From assembly GCF_005938105.1 (NCBI RefSeq), contig NZ_VCPE01000001.1, forward strand, positions 434,001-498,000: a stretch of 64,000 nucleotides of DNA. Reading direction: 5' to 3'. Shown in pieces: positions 1 to 7,300 of the stretch. This stretch comes from Brucella haematophila (GTDB lineage Bacteria > Pseudomonadota > Alphaproteobacteria > Rhizobiales > Rhizobiaceae). The notes below the pieces were generated by a model. It saw nothing but the letters and a program-made list of their open reading frames with translations. It was not told where the DNA came from and made no database searches. Made by a program: the position numbers and the translations under genes. Position 1 is the first letter of the stretch, and every line of letters begins with the position of its first letter.

Positions 1-784
1 CGCCGTTCTGATAGACATGGAGTGAGGCGCGATTGTCATGCGCCGTATAATCGGCATAGCGATAGCTGGTCGATTTCATGCCCAGCGGCTGGAGAAGTTG
101 TTCGTCCGCCAGCTTGTCCCATGGTTCACCCGCTGCCGCTGCAACCGCCTCAGCACCGATGGTCGTGCTGAAATTCGCATAGTGATAGGAGGTGCGGAAC
201 GGATCGAGCGGCAATTGTTGCAAGCGGGCGATGACGTCATTGCGCTTGAAACCGAGGTCTTCGAGATCATCGCCTGCCGTGCCGGGCAAACCGCTGCGAT
301 GCGCGAAGAAATCCCCGATGGTTCCGTATTGCGACACATAGTCGTTGTTCAGTTTGAAACCGGACAGATGTTTTGCTACCGGATCGTCCCACGCAACCGC
401 GCCCTTCGTCACCTCGATGGATGCAACGGTCGCGGATATGGATTTCGAAATTGAAGCGATCTGGAACACGGTATCGGCATTTACGGCGGCATCCTTGCCC
501 ATTTCCCGTTTGCCATAGCCTTTCGCAAACACGGTCTTGCCGCCGCTGACCACAGCAACCGCCATGCCGGGCACATGGCTGCGTTTCATAATATCGGCAA
601 TAATCTGCGGCAGAGCCTTGAGCGCCTTTTCGGTGCTTCCTTTCGGAATCTGTACAACATCGGCAGCCGGATTGGGCTGGCTTTGAATGGACACCGACTG
701 TGACAGGGCCGCTGTCGAGCAGCCGAGCGCGAACAGACAGGCAAGGACGATGGACGACGTTCTGGTTCTCATGCTGGTCTTCAT
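1..784 (-). CDS. Serine beta-lactamase-fold hydrolase (partial, C-terminus outside window)
   Basis: The frame opens at the ATG at 784 and runs off the left edge, giving 261 residues. The N-terminus is a lipoprotein-like or Sec signal (LACLFALGCS). The class C beta-lactamase/penicillin-binding fold shows as SISK at residues 111-114 (the SxxK nucleophile and base) and YAN near residue 202 (the YxN motif). The KTG-type motif would lie outside the window. The family includes D-Ala-D-Ala peptidases, esterases and AmpC-like enzymes, so the substrate cannot be read from sequence. It begins 7 bp after the barrel gene stops, as the third gene of a minus-strand operon behind an AmpH-like gene. A periplasmic or envelope site and a cell-wall role are inferred. 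Confidence 0.8.
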   Translation of the reverse strand, partial: MKTSMRTRTSSIVLACLFALGCSTAALSQSVSIQSQPNPAADVVQIPKGSTEKALKALPQIIADIMKRSHVPGMAVAVVSGGKTVFAKGYGKREMGKDAAVNADTVFQIASISKSISATVASIEVTKGAVAWDDPVAKHLSGFKLNNDYVSQYGTIGDFFAHRSGLPGTAGDDLEDLGFKRNDVIARLQQLPLDPFRTSYHYANFSTTIGAEAVAAAAGEPWDKLADEQLLQPLGMKSTSYRYADYTAHDNRASLHVYQNG

Positions 785-791
785 GTTTGCC

Positions 792-2027
792 TTAAAACCC
801 CGTTTGATAAGCGATGCGGAAAACACCCTGATTGATGTTCAGGGTCTGGTCACGTTGATGGACAAGTCCTGTTTGCAGAATGACGCCGATGGGCGTGACA
901 TAGGTGACAGTGCCCGCCACGCCCCAGTCCCAGTCGGACTGAAGCCCGTATTGCGCCAGTTTTTGATCTCTGCCAGATAATTTGCGCATCGCGGTTGTCG
1001 CCGTGAACTGCCAACGATCATAAGACAGTGATAGAGATGTCACTCCGTTACCGTTGGAAACCGGTGTGCCGCGAAAGGCGCTGGAAAAGGTGGCTTCGTT
1101 GAACCAGCTCAGGTTCCATTTGTCAGTCAGGGCCGTATCGTAACGTAGTCGGGCGGAGATCGTGTTGGCACTTTCGCCATAACCAGGTTCCGCTTCCAGC
1201 CGTCCGACATCCACGCCGCCGGATATGTTTTTCAAGCCGGGCACATTGCGGAAATCATAGGACAGGATGAACGAATTCAGATCGTTGCTGAAGGCAGGCG
1301 GCTGACCTTCGGTGGGAGAGATGAAACCGTCGTCGAGGCTGAGGCGGCGGCTTAGAACTGTATCGTCGCGCTTAAACACCAGACCGGCGAATGAATGCGC
1401 GCCTATACTCTCGGTGTTGAATGTATAGCGTCCGCCAAGTCCGATTGAACCAATATACTGAAAATCGTCGGTGAAGCCGTTATAAAGACCGTCAATGGCG
1501 TGCCAGCCATCGCCGAAACCGATATCCATCTTGCCGCCATAGAGCGCAAAATTGTCATGGGTGTAAGAGGCAAACAGGTTTTTCAGATTGAAGCCGAGAT
1601 CGGAAAAGGCGTTGTCTTCCGTCGCCTCGACGGACGAGTCGAAGGTGATTTTCGATAGGATGGAGAATTGCTGTGACAATTGCCAGACGAGCGCAGCTTC
1701 CGCTGTCGGCTGTACGCTGTTCCAGTGTGAACGCGGAATCTGGCCGTTGCTGTCCTTGATTCCGAAATAGCCGGTATAGCCGGTCATGAACAGCAACTGG
1801 CCGTTCAGTTTCGGGTAATCGCCCGCAGCATCTCCATCGCCGAGCTTGCTATAGGGTGTCAGGAATATTTCGGTTTTGAAAATGTCGCGCTTTTCTTGCG
1901 CAAATGCGTCGGGCATGCCGGACGCAAGCAATGCTGTGGCACCGAGCAGGGTTCTGTATAGCAGGCGACGGGAGAAGATTACTTTCCGTCGCCGGCCGAA
2001 TTGCCGAAGCAGTGCGAAACTCTGCAT
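792..2027 (-). CDS. Outer-membrane beta-barrel (porin-like) protein
   Basis: The 411-residue product has an arginine-rich leader, a hydrophobic stretch (LLGATALLASG) and an AFA-Q signal-peptidase-like site near residues 42-44. The mature part alternates polar and aromatic residues in strand-like runs and ends in YQTGF. A terminal Phe is the usual barrel-assembly signal of outer-membrane proteins. I do not recognise the exact family. It starts 2 bp after the AmpH-like gene and stops 7 bp before the second hydrolase gene, so the three are probably co-transcribed. Transport or adhesion of an envelope-related ligand is possible, but nothing here fixes a substrate. Confidence 0.7.
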   Translation of the reverse strand: MQSFALLRQFGRRRKVIFSRRLLYRTLLGATALLASGMPDAFAQEKRDIFKTEIFLTPYSKLGDGDAAGDYPKLNGQLLFMTGYTGYFGIKDSNGQIPRSHWNSVQPTAEAALVWQLSQQFSILSKITFDSSVEATEDNAFSDLGFNLKNLFASYTHDNFALYGGKMDIGFGDGWHAIDGLYNGFTDDFQYIGSIGLGGRYTFNTESIGAHSFAGLVFKRDDTVLSRRLSLDDGFISPTEGQPPAFSNDLNSFILSYDFRNVPGLKNISGGVDVGRLEAEPGYGESANTISARLRYDTALTDKWNLSWFNEATFSSAFRGTPVSNGNGVTSLSLSYDRWQFTATTAMRKLSGRDQKLAQYGLQSDWDWGVAGTVTYVTPIGVILQTGLVHQRDQTLNINQGVFRIAYQTGF

Positions 2028-2029
2028 GA

Positions 2030-3178
2030 TTAGCGGGCCAGTTCAGCCGCCAGTTCGCGTACCTGCGAATGGATATTCTCGAACATGCCAAAATTGACCC
2101 GGCTGGCGACGACAAATATGCCAAGCTTGCGGGTGGGCGACAGAACCGCATAGCTCATGAAGCCGCCAAGGCCACCACTTTTGCCGAGCAGAAACGGCGT
2201 TTCATCACGAGGCAGGGTGGCGACCCAGCCAAGCCCCATGCCGTCGCCTGCCGTCACTTCGGTTCCGACCACATGTTTCAGTCCGTCATATGGCAGCCAA
2301 AGCGTATGATCGAGCAGCGCATCTTCCCGGGACTGGGCCGCGCCGTCGAGATGCCAGCGCATCCAGCGCACCATGTCGTCCGCTGTGGTGTAGATCCCGG
2401 CGCTGGCATACATGATGTCGGGAACGGGGCTGTTCGCATCCGGCTTGTTAAGGGGGTCGAGCCCGGTCATCAGCCGCTTCTTCTGCTCGTCGCTCAACAC
2501 ATTGGTCGTGTCGGTGAGCCCGGCCGGTTTCAGCACTTCGTTGGCGAGGACGGTGGAATAATCCGCACCACCAGCTTTGGCGAGCGCATCGCCCAGAAGA
2601 CCGTAGCCAAGATTTGAATAAATCGTGGTGGTGCCGGGCACATAAGCCGGCTTGTTGCTTCCGATCCACTTCCAGTAATAATCACGGTCGAAAGCGGCAA
2701 AGGGGTTATCCGTGATTTTCGTATCGGGATTGGGCAATTCGCGCGGCAGACCGGCAGAATGTGTGGCCAGATCGAGCAGGGTGATCGGACGTCCGTTGAC
2801 TTCGACTTTGGCACCTTCAGGTGCATATTTTTCCAGCGGATCGGTCAGCTTGAGTTTGCCTTTCGCGGCGAGCGCTGCCAGCAAATCACCGGCAAAAACC
2901 TTGGAAACGGAGGCGATACGGAAAACCGAATGCGCGTCCGGCTCGACATTGCTGCCGGGGGCAGTCTCACCATAGGCCTGAATGATGCTGTTATCGCCCT
3001 GCACCACGGCGATGATCAGCCCCGGTGCACCGGAATTGAGGAAAAGCTGCATCCCCGCCATGGAGACGGCATCCTTCAAGGCAAGGTCTTCGGCTTTTGT
3101 CTGACCGTTATTGGCAAGGAGAATGCTGGTGGTGACCAGCGAGAGGGCGGTAAAATGCGCTAGCATCCGAGACGACAT
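2030..3178 (-). CDS. ampH: AmpH-like D-Ala-D-Ala carboxypeptidase/endopeptidase
   Basis: With the internal ATG at 3178 the protein has 382 residues; an upstream start at 3226 would add 16 non-signal-like residues. A signal peptide precedes the catalytic domain. SVSK at about residues 90-93 gives SxxK, YSN near 190 gives YxN, and KSGG near 334 replaces KTG. The phrases YGETAPGSNV and EKYAPEGAKV closely resemble E. coli AmpH as I remember it. AmpH is a periplasmic class C penicillin-binding protein with weak beta-lactamase and DD-peptidase activity in peptidoglycan recycling. It is the first gene of the tight minus-strand operon with the barrel protein and the second hydrolase. Confidence 0.8.
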   Translation of the reverse strand: MSSRMLAHFTALSLVTTSILLANNGQTKAEDLALKDAVSMAGMQLFLNSGAPGLIIAVVQGDNSIIQAYGETAPGSNVEPDAHSVFRIASVSKVFAGDLLAALAAKGKLKLTDPLEKYAPEGAKVEVNGRPITLLDLATHSAGLPRELPNPDTKITDNPFAAFDRDYYWKWIGSNKPAYVPGTTTIYSNLGYGLLGDALAKAGGADYSTVLANEVLKPAGLTDTTNVLSDEQKKRLMTGLDPLNKPDANSPVPDIMYASAGIYTTADDMVRWMRWHLDGAAQSREDALLDHTLWLPYDGLKHVVGTEVTAGDGMGLGWVATLPRDETPFLLGKSGGLGGFMSYAVLSPTRKLGIFVVASRVNFGMFENIHSQVRELAAELAR

Positions 3179-3328
3179 GTGGAGACCCTTAAAGAACCGT
3201 GGAGAACGTTCTGATGCAAGCACCATCCAAGAAATTGCGGGAATGACAATATTTCAAGGACGAAACGACGTGCCGGTCTGACGAATGACATGATGCTAAA
3301 AGTGTAACGGTCACAATGGACTAGGCGG

Positions 3329-4264
3329 CTATATTCCCATGCGTTCGCGTAGTTGCTTCCGGTAGGAGCGCGACACTGGCCATGCGTGGTCGATGGAGCG
3401 CATCTTGATCTGCCATTTGTCGATTTTTCTGCGGTCGACATCGATGACATGCAGCGTATTCACGAAGGCGGTTCTGTGTATCCGGAGAAAGACCTTCGAC
3501 GGCAGCAGGCTGGACCACATGCCGAGCGAGCGCGAATCGAGCAACATCGATCCATCTTCGAGCCAGATTTCGCTGTAATTGCCAGCCGAGCGCACCCCGA
3601 CGATGATTTCGGGATGAACGCCGCGCACCACGCCGCGATTTCTCAGATAGACGAGGGGGGCCGCGTTTTCCGGTGCGATTGTCTTCTCAAGGGCGTGACC
3701 GGTCGAATATTTTGCCTGTCCGATGAGATTGGCGCACTGGAACAGGGCTTTGACTTCGCTGGCCGACCATATCTTGTTTGCGACGGTCGTATCGAAGCCG
3801 ATGATGCCGCGCAGTTTATTGTCATAGAATATGGGCACGCTCAGGACACTTTTATTGCTCTGTCGGAGAAACTCCACCTGAATCGCCCGCGCTGTCCGGG
3901 GCAGGTCTGTCACGTCGTGGACCGCCACCGCATGGCCCAGAACCAGATATTTGTGCAGCCAGGCGATGAGCGTGGTCGGCGTTTCCTGAAGCTCTGAGAT
4001 ATAGGCTTTGGTTTGCCCCCGGCACCATTCATGGGTGTTACAAAACCGAAGCAGGTCTGGCCGGTACTCGATCATCCATGCCCGGTCGGCGTTCGATGCC
4101 GTGCCCATCAGGGCGAGTTGTTCGGAGATAGCTTCATCGACAGCATATTTGAGCAGGCTCATGCCGCAGAGATAGGGCCAGTCCAGCGATGCGCTGCGCT
4201 CAAGATCCGCCTTGGCATGAATCCTGTAAGAGCCTAGGTCTTCTGACACGTCGGTCTGGAGCAT
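3329..4264 (-). CDS. GAF-LytTR transcriptional regulator
   Basis: I chose the ATG at 4264, which has a purine-rich site (GGGCGGGGGA) just upstream; the frame could extend to 4357. The 311-residue product has an N-terminal sensory region with GAF-like sequence (SVPIFYDNKLRGIIGFD) at about residues 145-165. A C-terminal LytTR DNA-binding domain covers about 215-305 (FLRIHRTAFVNTLHVIDVD, then SRSYRKQLRERM). LytTR domains bind direct repeats at promoters; GAF domains bind small ligands. No kinase gene is nearby, so it may be a one-component regulator. The prophage left end lies about 220 bp upstream of its start, so its promoter could be affected by the insertion. Confidence 0.75.
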   Translation of the reverse strand: MLQTDVSEDLGSYRIHAKADLERSASLDWPYLCGMSLLKYAVDEAISEQLALMGTASNADRAWMIEYRPDLLRFCNTHEWCRGQTKAYISELQETPTTLIAWLHKYLVLGHAVAVHDVTDLPRTARAIQVEFLRQSNKSVLSVPIFYDNKLRGIIGFDTTVANKIWSASEVKALFQCANLIGQAKYSTGHALEKTIAPENAAPLVYLRNRGVVRGVHPEIIVGVRSAGNYSEIWLEDGSMLLDSRSLGMWSSLLPSKVFLRIHRTAFVNTLHVIDVDRRKIDKWQIKMRSIDHAWPVSRSYRKQLRERMGI

Positions 4265-4488
4265 GGCCTGTCCCCCGCCCAGCCCGGAAATCGAGTGAAA
4301 TGGCGTGGGGTGTTTCCCTATCCGATTGGATGCCCCCGCATCATTTGCACCAACCAAAAGGGGTGAGCCTACTGCTGATGAATTAGCAACATCAGTTTTG
4401 CTCCAACGAAGGGCTTAGTCAAACCTTAGATGTGAATTGAATAGGTTGTTAAAATCACGCCGAGAAGAGTTGAAGGTTTTTGTTGGCG

Positions 4489-4666
4489 CAATGAGATAAA
4501 ATGATGGAGCGGATCGTGTAACCCGCAATATCATATGGCAGTGACCGGGATTATCCGGGAACAAATGGGATTTCGCGATTTAGAACGGAAAAACCCCGGA
4601 AAAGCGGGGCTTTCAAGAAATCAGCAGTGCGCCAATCACAAAAAGGCGGCGCAAGATCAAATGGCA
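4489..4666 (+). repeat. Left-end transposase-binding-like sites (L1-L3)
   Basis: Two strong 17-base matches, CGCAATATCATATGGCA at 4524-4540 and CGCAAGATCAAATGGCA at 4650-4666, share CGCAAnATCnnnTGGCA. A weaker third site, near AATGAGATAAAATGATG at 4490-4506, sits beside the inferred terminus. The same motif occurs inverted at the right end. Mu binds MuA to three sites at each end, so these are the expected attL-type sites. The role is inferred from position and repetition. Confidence 0.65.
4590..4612 (-). terminator. Terminator of the repressor gene
   Basis: On the minus strand GCCCCGC and CGGGGTTTTT form a 5-bp GC stem (4594-4598 with 4605-4609) followed by a T-run. It lies about 80 bp past the repressor stop, which fits an intrinsic terminator for leftward repressor transcription. 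Confidence 0.65.
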
Positions 4667-4688
4667 GGGCGAGCCTTTGACATCAAAT

Positions 4689-5369
4689 TTAAATTGAACG
4701 CCCGAACCACATTACTCGCCCTGCGACGTGCAGCTGTTCTGTTTCGCCTGCCGAGATTTCTTCGGCCGGATAACGCGGATTGTCACTAATCAGCTGTAAA
4801 GAGCCATTTAAACGCCCATGAACGCGCTTTACGAGCACCATGTCGCCATAGACGATCACGTAGATGGTATTGTCCCTAATGCGATTAACCGAAGTGTCAA
4901 CCAACAAGACATCTCCGTCGCGAATCGTCTCCTCCATACTGTCCCCACGTGCCGTCAAAATCCGGGCAAATGCTGGATTGATGTTCCGGCTACGCAACCA
5001 TGTAGACTGAAAAGCGAGGTACTCCAACGGGTCCTCGCCTATAGAAACGCGACCAGCGCCAGCTGAAGCCTGGACATCAAGGCGTGGGACCAGCGTAAAC
5101 TCGGAATTCGCTTCTAAATCAGCAGCTTGTGTTCTCTGAGGAAGGCGCGGAGGCTCGTGCAAATTCATGCCGCCTTCGCCATTAATTAGCCAATCAAGTG
5201 CAACGCCCTTGGTTTTGGCAATTTGCGCCACCTTATCAATACCAGGCGTCGCACCAGCAAGATACTTGCGCATCAGGCTTTCGCCAATATCGACCTCGCG
5301 AGCGAACGCGTTGGCCGATTGATTCCCAATAAGCACTTTAAGGCGATCTGCAAAGGTGTCATTCACCAA
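4689..5369 (-). CDS. S24/LexA-type phage repressor (c-like)
   Basis: This 226-residue protein has an N-terminal helix-turn-helix (about residues 5-62, FAREVDIGESLMRKYLAG) and a C-terminal S24 peptidase domain. The catalytic pair is visible: Ser144 in RGDSM and Lys181 in VLVKRV. An Ala-Gly dipeptide in ASAGAG (103-106) is the expected self-cleavage site. It should hold lysogeny by binding operators in the divergent region just upstream and be inactivated by RecA-stimulated self-cleavage after DNA damage. Mu itself uses a ClpX-controlled repressor without S24, so this element has a lambda-like switch on a Mu-like body. It is the only minus-strand control gene at the left end. Confidence 0.9.
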   Translation of the reverse strand: MVNDTFADRLKVLIGNQSANAFAREVDIGESLMRKYLAGATPGIDKVAQIAKTKGVALDWLINGEGGMNLHEPPRLPQRTQAADLEANSEFTLVPRLDVQASAGAGRVSIGEDPLEYLAFQSTWLRSRNINPAFARILTARGDSMEETIRDGDVLLVDTSVNRIRDNTIYVIVYGDMVLVKRVHGRLNGSLQLISDNPRYPAEEISAGETEQLHVAGRVMWFGRSI

Positions 5370-5625
5370 AGTACGAACTCCGAAATTGGTTCGGACTTAG
5401 ACTGCCAACGCCATTCTCCTGATAAGTCACTGTTTTTACACAATAATGCAACTTCAGGCACTAAAGTAATCGGCACATCAACTCCGAACTGGAATTGCGC
5501 CGTATAGGGCTTGACTATTGAGCACTATATTGCGAATATCCGTTACGACAACGTTTTAACACTGTTTGAACACCTACCCCCACGCCAACCGACCTCTTGC
5601 ACAGGTCAGAAAACAGGGAGCAATC
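5370..5625. promoter_or_regulatory. Operator/early-promoter region between repressor and Ner-like gene
   Basis: This divergent gap carries a perfect inverted repeat TCCGAA-ATTGG-TTCGGA at 5379-5395, next to the repressor start. The half-site AACTCCGAA occurs at 5376-5384 and again at 5480-5488. A rightward promoter candidate is TTGACT at 5511-5516, 17 bases, then GAATAT at 5534-5539. I infer that the repressor and the Ner-like protein compete here. The sites are read by eye. Confidence 0.5.
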
Positions 5626-5931
5626 ATGACCAACCCCAAAAAGTGGGACCGTGCAGCGATCAAAGAAGAGCTACTGCGTCAGAATAAAACCCTGACCGGT
5701 ATAGCCCGCGATGCTGGCATGTATCCCGCCGCTTGCCGTCAAGGAATTATCGGAGCCAGTCGCCCTGGAGCAGAAGCGATAGCAACTGCACTTGGCGTCC
5801 CGTTCCGCGAGATGTTCCCAGACATGTTCACGCGCGGTCGTCATGACGGCTCGGATACTAGCAGCAAGAAGAATGGCAGCGGAAGGGCAAAACGTCCGCC
5901 GCTCGCTGACGATGCACAGACAGCCGCATAG
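5626..5931 (+). CDS. Ner-like helix-turn-helix regulator
   Basis: The ATG at 5626 follows GGGAG at a good distance and gives 101 residues; an in-frame start at 5566 lacks a site. The domain (about residues 5-65) starts PKKWDRAAIKEELLRQNKTL and continues with a helix-turn-helix around GIARDAGMYPAACRQG, then a C-terminal basic tail. This resembles the Ner/SfsB (Nlp) family. In Mu, Ner represses both the repressor promoter and the early promoter to time the switch to lytic growth. The position, first in the rightward early operon, supports this. The basic tail SSKKNGSGRAKRP is longer than in small Ner proteins. Confidence 0.8.
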   Translation: MTNPKKWDRAAIKEELLRQNKTLTGIARDAGMYPAACRQGIIGASRPGAEAIATALGVPFREMFPDMFTRGRHDGSDTSSKKNGSGRAKRPPLADDAQTAA

Positions 5932-5981
5932 GCGTTCCGTCAGCCATTCCGTTTCTTCCTGACAACTTACCGAGACTGAAA

Positions 5982-6833
5982 ATGAAGACAGATATCATTT
6001 CCACCACGTTGATCGACATTCCGTCCGACTTCAAAAAGGTATCAGATGATGCTGCTCGTGCGATTGCCGACAGCTTCTTGCAGATCGGCCAACGGCAACC
6101 AATCGAAGTCATTTCCACCACCACTGACCGTTTTCAGCTTGTGTTCGGCGCGAAGCGCCTGGCAGCGGCCAAGCTCATCGAACGCGATGTGATGGTGATC
6201 ATTCGTCAGCCAGACGAGTTCAAACACGAAGCTGAAACGCGGTTAGTCGGCATAGCAGAAAATTTCTACCGTCACAGTCTAACCGCGCTGGAACGCAGCG
6301 TAGATGTTGCCGATTGGTGCACGATCTGGCGCACCGCACATCCGGTAAAGCGTGGTCCCAAGGCCAAAGCCGAATTAAGTACCAACTTGGAACTTAATTC
6401 GAATGACACCGAATTGCTTGAAGTCAGCAGCGAGTTTTCGCTTAGCTTTTCTGAGGCAGCGCAGCGGTTCCTGACGATCAGCCGTAATGAAGTTTTCCGC
6501 TCATTCAAGATCGCTGGCATTCCCGCCGATCTTCGTGAGCGCATCTCGATCTTCCAGCCTCTCGCCAACAATCAGCAGGCATTGCTTCTCATTGCCGCTG
6601 AACCCTATGAGCGCGCGTCACGCATCGTCGAGTTGATCCTCGACGGAAAAGCCCAAACCGTCGCGGACGCTGTAACGATCATTGACGAATTGCCACCCAT
6701 TAACGAACAGGCCGCTTGGGAGAAAATCGCCGATCGGTTTGCTCGCCTGAAGCCAGCAGAACAGATTTCGTTTTTCGTACTGCACGAAGCCGCGATCCTG
6801 CGTTGGGTGGCTGACCGGAAGGTCAAGCACTAA
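5982..6833 (+). CDS. ParB-like nuclease-domain protein in the transposition operon
   Basis: The 283-residue protein starts with a ParB/Spo0J N-terminal domain (about residues 8-110). The arginine-box region is GAKRLAAAKLIERDV, and AENFYRHSLTALER matches the conserved ENxxRxxLxxxE element. A middle helical region and a C-terminal part follow without a recognised family. The stop overlaps the next ATG (TAATG), implying translational coupling. Such ParB-like proteins occur in the early block of some Mu-like phages of Alphaproteobacteria. A role in DNA binding, plasmid-like maintenance or transposition target control is inference. No parA or parS was seen. Confidence 0.75.
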   Translation: MKTDIISTTLIDIPSDFKKVSDDAARAIADSFLQIGQRQPIEVISTTTDRFQLVFGAKRLAAAKLIERDVMVIIRQPDEFKHEAETRLVGIAENFYRHSLTALERSVDVADWCTIWRTAHPVKRGPKAKAELSTNLELNSNDTELLEVSSEFSLSFSEAAQRFLTISRNEVFRSFKIAGIPADLRERISIFQPLANNQQALLLIAAEPYERASRIVELILDGKAQTVADAVTIIDELPPINEQAAWEKIADRFARLKPAEQISFFVLHEAAILRWVADRKVKH

Positions 6834-7300
6834 TGAGCCGACGCCGCGACCCTCTCACCAAAGACCTTTTCGAGTGGAAGCCGCCGCAGGTGGCAATCCG
6901 CTACGAAGAAGGCGTGACCGGTCGCGGGTCACTCGACAGCCAGATTGCGCGTCTTATTGGCCGTGCTCTTCGTGATGCGAAGGACGAAGGCAAGGCTCGG
7001 ACCGAAATAGCGGCAAAGATGTCTCACTATCTGGGCAGGCCGATCTCTGCGGCAATGCTCGATAAGTGGGCTTCTGAAGCCAGCGACGAACATCGCATAC
7101 CACTCGATGCATTTATCGCTTTGGTTGATGCGACTGGCGCGCGCGAACTGCTCGGCTTTATTCCCAACATGTTCAACCTGACCGTCATTGAGGACGAATA
7201 CGCCGACCTCATCGAAGACAGGCTTCTTGAAGATCACATCGAAGAATTACAAGCGCGACGGCAGATGCTGTCCGCGCAGCGAAAAAAGGCACGTCGATGA
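6833..7300 (+). CDS. Conserved early phage protein of unknown function
   Basis: A 155-residue, charged, mostly helical protein lies between the ParB-like gene and the transposase, overlapping both (TAATG and ATGA). It contains a possible helix-turn-helix (EIAAKMSHYLGRPISAAML) near residues 58-78 and ends in a basic coiled segment (EELQARRQMLSAQRKKARR). The tight coupling to the transposase suggests an accessory role in transposition or its control. I do not recognise a named family. Confidence 0.7.
   Translation: MSRRRDPLTKDLFEWKPPQVAIRYEEGVTGRGSLDSQIARLIGRALRDAKDEGKARTEIAAKMSHYLGRPISAAMLDKWASEASDEHRIPLDAFIALVDATGARELLGFIPNMFNLTVIEDEYADLIEDRLLEDHIEELQARRQMLSAQRKKARR

Noticed and set aside
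4451-4455. AAAAT at 4451 and again at 41721 as a target duplication
   Set aside because: It would place ends at CACGCC and AAAGCG, which are not TG...CA and do not match the repeated end sites.
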